Of a stretch of 64,000 bases of DNA, positions 57,611 through 64,000 are shown in pieces; position 1 is the first letter of the stretch, and each line of letters opens with the position of its first letter. Source of the DNA: CAINOH01 sp041663565 (GTDB taxonomy: Archaea; Micrarchaeota; Micrarchaeia; Norongarragalinales; CAINOH01); contig JBAYMJ010000003.1 of the NCBI GenBank assembly GCA_041663565.1, forward strand, positions 1-64,000, written 5' to 3'. A program made the position numbers and the translations under genes. The notes under the pieces are model-generated. The model was not told where the DNA came from and ran no database searches. It saw only the letters and a list, made by a program, of their open reading frames with translations.

Positions 57611-58624
57611 TCAGAGCAACCCTGAGCCCTGCAGAATCAGGAACTCGTCAGTTGAGATTTTCTTTCCCGCCTTGAACTTCTCGTAGATGGGCTTCGCCGC
57701 CTCGGAAATCTTCTGCTGGACGGCGTTCTTTGCGGCATCCTTCTCCGCACGCTCCTTCTCGCGCTCGGCGCGCTCAAGCTCGCGCAGTTCCTGCTGGTAG
57801 CCCTGCTCCTTCTCGCGCACCACGCCAACCGCCTCGGAATACGCCTTGGCGTCGGTTGCGGCTTCCAGGCGCGCCATGTCAAGCTGGGAGAACGCGTAGG
57901 AAATGGACTTGGAGAGCTGCTCGGCTTCCTTGTAGTAGGAGATTAGCTTGTGGTGGTGGCCGTTGGCCTCCTCAAGCGCAGGGTGAAGCTCCTTGTCAAG
58001 CGCCTCAAGAGGCTCCTCGAGAACGCGGATTTCGCTCCGGAGCGCACGGATTGCGCCTGACGCGTTGACTTTCTTCACCGCAAGAGGGAGCTGCTTCTCA
58101 AGCTCGCGGATTTTCTTGGATAGCTCCTTTTCGGCCTTGGCAGAGCGCGCAACAGTCGAAAGCGACCACTCAAGAGAATCAATCTCTGCCTTGAGCTGCT
58201 CGGCATTCGGGCCCGCGGGAATCTTCTGGACCTCGTCAAGAACAGTCGCAAGCTTCGCGCGCGCCTCCTTGATTTTCTCAATCATCTCGTGGCGCTTTGC
58301 GCGCAGGTCCTTGGTCTTTGCGTTCAGCTCGTCGCGGCGCTGCTTCTCCAGCTTTATCTTGGACGAGAGGTCCTTGAACCGGGCGATGTTCTGCCTGTTC
58401 TGCGTGACCAGCTCGGAGACCTGCTTCTGCGAGAGCTGCCTCTTTTCGCGTATTGCCTCGATGTCCGGCTTTGAAGGAGCCGGAGCAACAGTGGGAGTTT
58501 CCACAACTGCTTCTGGCACGACCGCTGGCGTTTCCGCTGCTGGCTTTGGCGTTTCGGCAGCCGGCTTTGCTTCCGCTGCTACTGGCGCAGTGGCATCCGG
58601 TGCAACAACGGGTTCTTCGGACAT
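57611..58624 (-). CDS. Archaeal coiled-coil protein (COG1340-like)
   Basis: 337 residues. An Ala/Pro/Glu-rich disordered N-terminus (about 50 residues, PAAETPKPAAETPAVVPE) precedes a long coiled coil (QLSQKQVSELVTQNRQNIAR, ELNAKTKDLRAKRHEMIEKI, and so on to residue about 300). The end YEKFKAGKKISTDEFLILQ is the conserved C-terminal tail of a widespread archaeal family of coiled-coil proteins of unknown role, sometimes linked to ribosome or chromosome biology. The gene is monocistronic or first before the A-rich 58625-58666 stretch. Confidence 0.75.
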   Translation of the reverse strand: MSEEPVVAPDATAPVAAEAKPAAETPKPAAETPAVVPEAVVETPTVAPAPSKPDIEAIREKRQLSQKQVSELVTQNRQNIARFKDLSSKIKLEKQRRDELNAKTKDLRAKRHEMIEKIKEARAKLATVLDEVQKIPAGPNAEQLKAEIDSLEWSLSTVARSAKAEKELSKKIRELEKQLPLAVKKVNASGAIRALRSEIRVLEEPLEALDKELHPALEEANGHHHKLISYYKEAEQLSKSISYAFSQLDMARLEAATDAKAYSEAVGVVREKEQGYQQELRELERAEREKERAEKDAAKNAVQQKISEAAKPIYEKFKAGKKISTDEFLILQGSGLL

Positions 58625-58666
58625 GGGGACACACTTGATAAAAAGTAAATGGAAAAAAAGAAAAAA

Positions 58667-59122
58667 CTAGGCAGTCTGCTGGCTGTTCGATGGCGCCTGG
58701 TGCGTGTTCATCGCACCGGGCTGCTCGAGCTCGATTTCGGCGATGATTTCGTCGATTTCCGCCCGCTGCTTCTCGAGCACCTTCTTGATGCGCATTATGC
58801 GCTTCTGGTTCAGGTGTATCTCGCGGTACTTGCGTGCAGCCTTGTTGAAGTGCTCTACTGACAGCGTGAAGTACTCCTCGTTGTCCATGCTCTGGGCGAT
58901 GTCCGCTATAATCTGGCCCGCAAGCTCGTTCGCGCCGACCTTGACGTCGCGCTTAATCTGGTGCTCGCGCTTGAGGTTTTCCTTGATTATCTTGACTACG
59001 CGCGCGTTCGGGAACGGAAGCGACGGCGACTCCGCGTCCTCGACTTCCTCGCCTTCGGCGACCTCGGCTGCGGCTTCCTGCGCGACGGCGTCTACAGTGG
59101 TCATCTCATCTTCAGCGGCCAT
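58667..59122 (-). CDS. Histone-fold-like protein with acidic N-tail and coiled C-extension
   Basis: 151 residues. The middle (residues about 33-102) resembles the archaeal histone/CBF fold: SLPFPNARVVKIIKENLKRE (compare LPIAPVGRIIKNAG of HMf-type histones), then VGANELAGQIIADIAQSMDN as the long alpha-2 and EYFTLSVEHFNKAARKYREI as alpha-3. Flanking it are an acidic Ala/Glu N-tail and a basic/acidic coiled helix (LNQKRIMRIKKVLEKQRAEI) plus a Gln/Ser end, features absent from canonical 66-70-residue archaeal histones. It could be a chromatin protein or a DNA-binding transcription factor; fold assignment is by eye. Confidence 0.55.
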   Translation of the reverse strand: MAAEDEMTTVDAVAQEAAAEVAEGEEVEDAESPSLPFPNARVVKIIKENLKREHQIKRDVKVGANELAGQIIADIAQSMDNEEYFTLSVEHFNKAARKYREIHLNQKRIMRIKKVLEKQRAEIDEIIAEIELEQPGAMNTHQAPSNSQQTA

Positions 59123-59243
59123 GAAAAATCCCTCTAAAATACCCTAAAAAGTGCACTAAAACTCGCACTGAGTATATGTAGCTTCTAATAGTTTTTAAGC
59201 TGGAACCAAACCCGCGGTTTACGAGGGAAAACCGAAGGGTTTT

Positions 59244-59276
59244 TTAGGTGATTTGAGCGCCTACAAAGGCGCTGTT
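59244..59276 (-). terminator. Hairpin at the end of the 59261 gene
   Basis: AGCGCC and GGCGCT pair around TACAAA across the stop codon (about 59256-59273). The minus strand then continues into T-rich sequence (complement of the A/T tract near 59240). Termination role is probable. Confidence 0.35.
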
Positions 59277-59815
59277 TTCCCCGGTTGCAGGTGCCGACCG
59301 TGCATCAGCAAGTTCAGCCCAATGATTGCTTCCGCGTGTTGCCGAAAAGCGACCGCATCAAGATAACCCAACGGCTTGCGTTCGCCCATCAGATTTGAAA
59401 AGCGGTCCGCGGCCTTGTCGTATAAACCATCCAACCGTTCCCTGCTCTCCGACCACGGCACGCCCTTGTCCAGGTTTTTCATCACCGCGGAATGAAAGTC
59501 GACTATGGGCTTGTTCTGACCCGAAACGCGCCGGCCGGCTTCGGAGCCTGCAGGCATCAACGACAAATGCCCTACTGTCGCGCCCACAAAATTCCGTATG
59601 TCGGCCTGCTCCGAGAAGGACAGGGGACGCTTGTCCATAACGCCTATGATGTCCTTGAAATGGTGGGACGCCTTAACCCGCGACTCGTTCAGGGCTTCGT
59701 TCTGCCGGCTGCCCAGGGCCGATGCGCCGGCGGCGTGCAAAGCTTCCGACACGTCGGAAAAGTATGCGGGTATGGGCCGGCGTTTGCCCTGGACGCGTTC
59801 TTCCATAGTCAACAT
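59261..59815 (-). CDS. Lineage-specific helical protein
   Basis: 184 residues, cytosolic, His/Arg-rich, no family recognised. Helices are visible at AYFSDVSEALHAAGASALGS, SHHFKDIIGVMDKRPLSFSE, VGATVGHLSLMPAGSEAG and DAVAFRQHAEAIIGLNLLMH. ATG 59815 overlaps the stop of the methyltransferase gene as TGATG, so it is translationally coupled to it; ATG 59806 is an alternative. Composition resembles the orphan proteins at 46.6-48.2 kb. Confidence 0.6.
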   Translation of the reverse strand: MLTMEERVQGKRRPIPAYFSDVSEALHAAGASALGSRQNEALNESRVKASHHFKDIIGVMDKRPLSFSEQADIRNFVGATVGHLSLMPAGSEAGRRVSGQNKPIVDFHSAVMKNLDKGVPWSESRERLDGLYDKAADRFSNLMGERKPLGYLDAVAFRQHAEAIIGLNLLMHGRHLQPGKTAPL

Positions 59816-60498
59816 CACACTGCCATCCTAACCCTTTCCTTTGCCGCCACGATAAATAGCTTGCGCCGAAGGGGGTTGTCGCAGTTGTCTATCTGCAGCC
59901 TCACCGCAAACCCCGCCTTGCGGAACGCCTTGCCCGCGCAGAAGGCCTCGTCCTCGTCCTTTGGGTAGAACTGGATGACTGCGCGGCCCGACGGTTTCAG
60001 GACGCGCGCAAACTCCCTTGCCGACTTGTAATACTCCTCAAAAGCGTCTTTTTGGGACTTGCCTGCGCCAAGCCACTGGAGGGCGGAGATTGAGATTGCG
60101 GCATCGAAGGACTTGTCCTCGAAGGGAATTTTGGTGAGGTTCCCGACCTTTGCGTCCACGCCTGCCTTTTCCGCTGCAGCGACCATTTTTGCGTCAAGGT
60201 CAAAGCCTGCGACCTTGAAGCTGACTTCCTTTGCAACCAGGCTTGAAAAGCCGGAGCCGCACCCCGCATCGAGGAGTTTTGCAGGAGGGGAGACCGCCAG
60301 AAGCTCAAGCGCCCGCAGGGTGATTTTCCCCTGTATGTTCCGGATGGCATTCTTGTCGCGGTGGCTGTCCCCTTCGCCGCTTGCGTAGAAGTCCTCTGCA
60401 GAGCTGGCGTCCTCGGGCCGTTCGTGGCGCTTGGTGCGCGTACGAAAAAGCACGGGGCTTTTGGCCGGCCTGCGACCCTTGCGGGAGTTGGTTTGCAT
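59815..60498 (-). CDS. Bud23-like rRNA guanine-N7 methyltransferase
   Basis: 227 residues. A basic N-terminus (SRKGRRPAKSPVLFRTRTKR) is followed by a class I SAM fold: NIQGKITLRALELLAV and LLDAGCGSGFSSLVAKEV (motif I), VAGFDLDAKMVAAAEKAGVD, and the family-specific AAISISALQWLGAGKSQKDA and GRAVIQFYPKDEDEAFCAG. ISISAxQWL and QFYP are typical of Bud23/WBSCR22 proteins that methylate small-subunit rRNA at a conserved guanine. Trm112 is the usual partner and is not in this window. Translationally coupled to the downstream orphan gene. Confidence 0.8.
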   Translation of the reverse strand: MQTNSRKGRRPAKSPVLFRTRTKRHERPEDASSAEDFYASGEGDSHRDKNAIRNIQGKITLRALELLAVSPPAKLLDAGCGSGFSSLVAKEVSFKVAGFDLDAKMVAAAEKAGVDAKVGNLTKIPFEDKSFDAAISISALQWLGAGKSQKDAFEEYYKSAREFARVLKPSGRAVIQFYPKDEDEAFCAGKAFRKAGFAVRLQIDNCDNPLRRKLFIVAAKERVRMAV

Positions 60499-60605
60499 AT
60501 CAAAACAAAGGCGTATCTTGGTTTTATAAGCCCCGGCATTTCAAAAAATAAGTGCCGCAAAACGGCAATGGCAGTAAATGCTTTTTTTGAAAACAGGTGA
60601 TAAGA

Positions 60606-60890
60606 ATGAAGATTTCAGAACTCAGCCCGGGAACAGGCAACGTGGACCTCGACGCAGAGGTAGTGGACATCGAGGCGCCCCGCGAAATCGACAAGATGGG
60701 ACGCAAGCTCCGCGTGGCAAACGTGACCATCAAGGACGACTCGGGAACCATCACGCTCGTGCTCTGGAACGAGAAGATTGACGAGGTAGCGGTTGGCAAC
60801 AAGATAAAAATCACCAAGGGCTACGTCAACACCTGGCAGGACAAGTCACAGCTCACACTTGGCAAGTTCGGCACGATGGAAGTAGTCTAG
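60606..60890 (+). CDS. Single OB-fold nucleic-acid-binding protein (RPA/SSB-like)
   Basis: 94 residues, one OB domain of the archaeal RPA/SSB type: MKISELSPGTGNVDLDAEVV, GRKLRVANVTIKDDSGTITL, VLWNEKIDEVAVGNKIKITK and QLTLGKFGTMEVV. The 'VLWNE' strand and 'G..N.W.....L' loop carry the aromatics that stack on single-stranded DNA. It lacks the disordered acidic tail of crenarchaeal SSB. ATG 60606 is 5 bases after AGGTGA (60595-60600). A long hairpin with T tract follows the stop. Confidence 0.85.
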   Translation: MKISELSPGTGNVDLDAEVVDIEAPREIDKMGRKLRVANVTIKDDSGTITLVLWNEKIDEVAVGNKIKITKGYVNTWQDKSQLTLGKFGTMEVV

Positions 60891-60901
60891 GAATAATTCG
60901 T

Positions 60902-60946
60902 TTTGGGAAGGCGGATTTAGCCGCCAAACCCCAAATTCTCTTTTTT
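60902..60946 (+). terminator. Intrinsic terminator after the OB-fold gene
   Basis: TTTTGGG-aa-GGCGG, loop ATTTAG, CCGCC-aaa-CCCCAAA forms a long interrupted stem, followed by ttctctttttt. Clear hairpin plus T tract. Confidence 0.7.
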
Positions 60947-60970
60947 CAATAAAAAAAAGGCATACTTTGC

Positions 60971-62959
60971 TTAGCCTGCGCCTCCACCGCCGCCCCCTCC
61001 TCCGCCACCGCCGCCACCGGATGCGGAGCCGGACACCGAAGCCGATGAGGCCGCGCTGAAGCTTGAGGAGAACGAGTGGGAGAACGAAGACGACATCGCG
61101 ACGTACGCAAACCCGTGGTAGCGAACCGGCACGACCTTGAGCTTTGACATCGCGGCCTCCACTTTGTCCGCGTTGCCAAAGACAGTTGCGTAGACAAGGT
61201 ACTGCTCCCAGAGCGTGATTTCGGTCGGCAGCTTCTGCCGGAAGTTGTCCATCTCGTCAAGGAACCTCTTCAGCCCCATCCACTCCACGTGGACCTTTTC
61301 CCCTTCCTCGGAAAATCGCGGGAGGGCGAATGGCTTGGCGTAGTCGTAAATTATGATTGCCAAGGCAACTAGACCGACGACAAGTAACAACAACAGGCCA
61401 TAGACCATCGTGGAGAAGGTGGATATGAATGCAGCAAGCAAAAGCAGGACTAGGTTCGCCCCAAACGCCCACCGTTGGCGAACTGACCCTGACTTCTCCT
61501 TTGCTTTGGGGGTCGCCCACGCCAGGGCAGCTGCGCTTGCACCGGTGAGAATGCAGAGGATGGATGCTACCGTGTCCCACGCCTGCCCGTTCACGTAGAA
61601 CACCGAGAGGAATGCAAACGCGGTGCTGGCCGCAAGGACGATGGATGAAAGCCAGTAGAACTTGCGCGAGCCAGTAAGGTCGAAGTACTTTGCGCAGAGT
61701 CCGTCCTCCCCTTCGGTGTACTGGGCTGCAAGAGCGTTCCACTTTTGCAGCATTGACTCGGCGTCGTGCGCGTGCACCTGGGCGACCTGGCTGAGCGTGA
61801 TGCCTTCGGACGCGATGTCTGCGCGCGCCTTGCCGAAGATGCCCTCAAGGAGGCCGGCCGGGGCGGGCTTGAAGAGTTCGGCCATCAGCAGCTCCTCGAA
61901 GTCGTCCAGCTTGCCTGTCCATTTTGCCTTCTTGAGCCGGTACTCGTCGCCGAATGAAAGGAATCCGGTCTTGCGTTCCTTGGTGATTGTTATGAAACCA
62001 CGGCGCGAAAGGTCAAGCACCGTTGCCACCATGCTCTTGTCAGTCACGTAGTGCGTGACTGCGTACTCGACCTGCCAGGGCTTGAGTTCCTTTTCCGGGA
62101 TGTCCTGCGAAGCGGTTATGTGGAGGCGCTTCTTCTCAACGCCATAAGTGTAGTATGCGTACGCATAGCACAATACCAGTGCGATGCAGGAAAGGGCGGC
62201 AAAAGGAAGCGCCAATGAAGAGATGAGGTCGCGCGCTTCCGCGTTCTGCTTGGAGACTGTTGCGAAGTTCTCCTCCTCGTTGTTGATTGCCTTTACCCCG
62301 CTTCCTGATTTCCCGACTACGTTTCCAACGGAAGCGGACGCGTCGAGGGTTTCCTTGTTGAACAGCACGCGGAACTCCAGGAACGTGCGTTTTGGGATGC
62401 CCCGCGCTGAAAACAGGAGGGTGTCGCCTTCAAGCGAATAGTTCGCGTCAAGGTAGGGGTGCAGCCACACCTTGGAGCCGTTGTAGAGCGCCTTCGGGAA
62501 ATGCACCGCCCCGGAGAGCTTCTGCACCGGCGCATCCCACTGGGAATCCCACGCTTTCCAGTAGAACTCAAGCGCGTCGTCGTAGGAATTGATTGCGTTT
62601 TTCAGGCTGTAGGTTATCACGAAGGTCTTCTTTTCGTTCGATGCGGAAAACGCCCATTTGTAGCGGATTGCAGAGCCCTCGGTTGATGCCGATGCCGACA
62701 CTGGGACCAGCGAACCGTCGGCAAGCTTTTCGAAAACCCGCACGTTGTCATACTCCCACGAACCGGACTCCAAGTCACGGTATGCAAAGGAGTAGCTTCC
62801 TGAAAAGTCGAAGGTCAGGTTTTCCTGCACGAAAACCGTGCCGTCGGAACCGACGACGTAGCCCACAGAGACGTCCGAAAAGGAATAGCTCTTTGCCGAC
62901 GCAAAGCACAGCGCAAATGCTAGGAAGAAAACTGCGCAGGGCAAAAACCGCTTGTCCAA
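60971..62959 (-). CDS. DUF2207 membrane protein with poly-glycine C-terminus
   Basis: 662 residues. Signal peptide (DKRFLPCAVFFLAFALCFAS) from a TTG start at 62959; no ATG lies nearby. The extracellular DUF2207 domain (VSVGYVVGSDGTVFVQENLT, FAYRDLESGSWEYDNVRVFE, TYSLKNAINSYDDALEFYWK) is followed by a helix at residue about 250 (ISSLALPFAALSCIALVLCY), a cytoplasmic winged-helix-like part (TDKSMVATVLDLSRRGFITI) and further membrane helices near 430-540. It ends in Ser-rich sequence and a run of 13 glycines interrupted by none. It is adjacent to lemA, the common pairing for this family; function unknown. Confidence 0.85.
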   Translation of the reverse strand: MDKRFLPCAVFFLAFALCFASAKSYSFSDVSVGYVVGSDGTVFVQENLTFDFSGSYSFAYRDLESGSWEYDNVRVFEKLADGSLVPVSASASTEGSAIRYKWAFSASNEKKTFVITYSLKNAINSYDDALEFYWKAWDSQWDAPVQKLSGAVHFPKALYNGSKVWLHPYLDANYSLEGDTLLFSARGIPKRTFLEFRVLFNKETLDASASVGNVVGKSGSGVKAINNEEENFATVSKQNAEARDLISSLALPFAALSCIALVLCYAYAYYTYGVEKKRLHITASQDIPEKELKPWQVEYAVTHYVTDKSMVATVLDLSRRGFITITKERKTGFLSFGDEYRLKKAKWTGKLDDFEELLMAELFKPAPAGLLEGIFGKARADIASEGITLSQVAQVHAHDAESMLQKWNALAAQYTEGEDGLCAKYFDLTGSRKFYWLSSIVLAASTAFAFLSVFYVNGQAWDTVASILCILTGASAAALAWATPKAKEKSGSVRQRWAFGANLVLLLLAAFISTFSTMVYGLLLLLVVGLVALAIIIYDYAKPFALPRFSEEGEKVHVEWMGLKRFLDEMDNFRQKLPTEITLWEQYLVYATVFGNADKVEAAMSKLKVVPVRYHGFAYVAMSSSFSHSFSSSFSAASSASVSGSASGGGGGGGGGGGGGAG

Positions 62960-62990
62960 GTATAGTGCAACTCCGTTTGTCAGTACGTCC

Positions 62991-63542
62991 CTATAGCTTT
63001 ACTTTTATTCCCGGCCTCGCCGCTTCCTCGGCCTGGAAGTAATCACGCTTGGAAAAACGCAGCAGCGTTGCGACGACGTTCGAGGGGAATGACTCCACAA
63101 AAGTATTGTACTCAAGCACCGCGTCGTTGTAGAACTGGCGCGCAAAGGCAATCTTGCCCTCGGTCTTTGCAAGCTCGTTCTGGAGCGAGAGGAAGCTCTC
63201 GTTCGAGCGCATCTTGGGATAGGCTTCTGCAACCGCAAACAGCCCCTTGACTGCGCTGTCCATCATCGCGTCCGCATCGGCCTTCTCGGAAACACCCTTG
63301 GCGGATTCGAACGCGGTGCGGGCCCTTGCAACCGAAAGGAACAGCGTCTTTTCCTGCTTTGCAACCGCCTTGACTACCGAGACGAGGTTCGGGATTAGGT
63401 CGTACCTGCGCTTGAGCTGGACGTCAATCTGCGCCCACGTGTTGTCCATCTTGTTGCGCATGCGCACGAACGAGTTGTAGTAGTGCGCAAGAATGGCGAT
63501 GGCAAGCACTGCAAGTACCAGAAGGATTGTGAAGACGTCCAT
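62991..63542 (-). CDS. lemA: LemA family protein
   Basis: 183 residues. One N-terminal transmembrane helix (FTILLVLAVLAIAILAHYYN) is followed by the LemA helical domain: FVRMRNKMDNTWAQIDVQLK, RYDLIPNLVSVVKAVAKQEK, YPKMRSNESFLSLQNELAKT and ARQFYNDAVLEYNTFVESFP. NxxWxQIDVQLKRRxDLIPNLV is the signature. Its role is unknown; it may act with membrane stress or pore-forming partners. The DUF2207 gene follows 31 bp downstream in the same direction. Confidence 0.93.
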   Translation of the reverse strand: MDVFTILLVLAVLAIAILAHYYNSFVRMRNKMDNTWAQIDVQLKRRYDLIPNLVSVVKAVAKQEKTLFLSVARARTAFESAKGVSEKADADAMMDSAVKGLFAVAEAYPKMRSNESFLSLQNELAKTEGKIAFARQFYNDAVLEYNTFVESFPSNVVATLLRFSKRDYFQAEEAARPGIKVKL

Positions 63543-63658
63543 TGTTTTCTACCCCGAAAAATTTTGTTGCCGGATGCTCAAAAGCATATTGTTTGCAGAG
63601 GCAAAAAGGAGTAAAGAAAGGCGGGTTTTGCACAACGCCTGCCCGCGCAAGGCTGCTG

Positions 63659-64000
63659 CTATTTTGGCCGCAAAGCGCGGATTCTCTTCCTGGTCTTGTC
63701 GTCAAGCTTCTCCATAGCATACGACAAGCTAATCGCCGGCATGTCGGCGTGCTTTTCAAGGAAACTGATGAGTCGCTTCTCGTCGAACTTCCCGGCCTGC
63801 CTCAGCGCCCAGCCGTTTGCCTTGCGCACCAGGTCGTCGGAATCGTAAAGCATCGCCGAGACGTTTGAATAAACCAAGTCGATGAACAGCCCGCGACGCA
63901 CTTGGACAACAAGACACACCACCGAAGCGCGCTTTACCCAGCGGTTCCTTGATTTCGCCCACGTGCGGAGCTTTTGCGCCTGCTTGGGATAGCGTTCGTA
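63659..64000 (-). CDS. DNA alkylation repair protein (AlkD-like), 5' end beyond window
   Basis: The frame is open to the right edge, giving the last 113 residues of a HEAT-like repeat protein: LRTWAKSRNRWVKRASVV, then LYDSDDLVRKANGWALRQAG, LISFLEKHADMPAISLSYAM and EKLDDKTRKRIRALRPK. 'W.KS.N.WVKRAS' and 'DDLVRKANGWALR' are marks of the AlkC/AlkD glycosylase family, which removes alkylated bases. The internal GTG at 63922 is not the true start. It stands in the same direction as lemA. Confidence 0.85.
   Translation of the reverse strand, partial: YERYPKQAQKLRTWAKSRNRWVKRASVVCLVVQVRRGLFIDLVYSNVSAMLYDSDDLVRKANGWALRQAGKFDEKRLISFLEKHADMPAISLSYAMEKLDDKTRKRIRALRPK

Overview
The window is archaeal chromosome. 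Evidence: ribosomal proteins of archaeal type (eS1/S3Ae, uS15, uL11, uL1, uL10/P0, P1/L12), Spt5 and SecE behind ftsZ, an archaeal-type valyl-tRNA synthetase, NMN adenylyltransferase of the NadM type, AMP phosphorylase, a CoA enzyme carrying DUF359, and secreted proteins with archaeal class III (pilin/archaellin-like) signal peptides. TATA boxes lie 25-35 bp from several start codons, and transcripts end at oligo-T tracts. Base composition is GC-rich, and intergenic gaps are short. Compact genes, many lineage-specific proteins and long surface fibres suggest a DPANN-like archaeon (Micrarchaeota/Diapherotrites style). That placement is inference; no rRNA gene is present to settle it.

Layout. 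0-6.4 kb: a DHH phosphoesterase, two surface proteins, a TrmB regulator and a small inserted segment bounded by a duplicated TrmB tail. 6.4-12.6 kb: S3Ae-S15, valS and an orphan HExxH protein. 11.8-22.7 kb: an almost complete archaeal mevalonate route (thiolase, HMG-CoA synthase, DUF35 partner, class II HMG-CoA reductase, phosphomevalonate dehydratase large and small subunits, UbiD-type decarboxylase, UbiX, isopentenyl phosphate kinase), interrupted by a pilin-like protein with an FGE/C-type-lectin domain and by nadM. 23-36 kb: a type IV pilus/Tad-like motor (ATPase plus two TadC proteins), AMP phosphorylase, then a plus-strand run of one class III signal peptide protein and three mosaic paralogous fibre proteins, one with a peptidase S74 intramolecular chaperone. 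36-46.4 kb: ftsZ-secE-spt5-rpl11, a strong terminator, an inserted block (epimerase, M3 peptidase, DUF2099 protein, Fic protein with palindromic operators), then rpl1-rpl10-rpl12 with a structured leader. 46.5-64 kb: orphan proteins, metabolic and repair enzymes (pyruvate kinase, Nfo-like and Nth nucleases, AlkD-like protein), tRNA-Cys directly before cysS, a CoaD-DUF359 fusion, a histone-fold protein, a Bud23-like methyltransferase, a single-OB-fold protein and a LemA/DUF2207 pair.

How the parts fit. The lipid genes would make isopentenyl phosphate and IPP by way of anhydromevalonate phosphate, with UbiX supplying prenylated FMN to the UbiD enzyme; mevalonate kinase must lie elsewhere. The Tad-like motor is the likely exporter or assembler of the class III signal peptide proteins. 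The fibre genes share a nearly identical N-terminal module and carry interchangeable C-terminal ends, which looks like a modular adhesin locus maintained by gene conversion. The FGE/lectin-ended pilin at 16.4-17.8 kb has the sequence signs of a diversity-generating-retroelement target, although no reverse transcriptase lies in this window.
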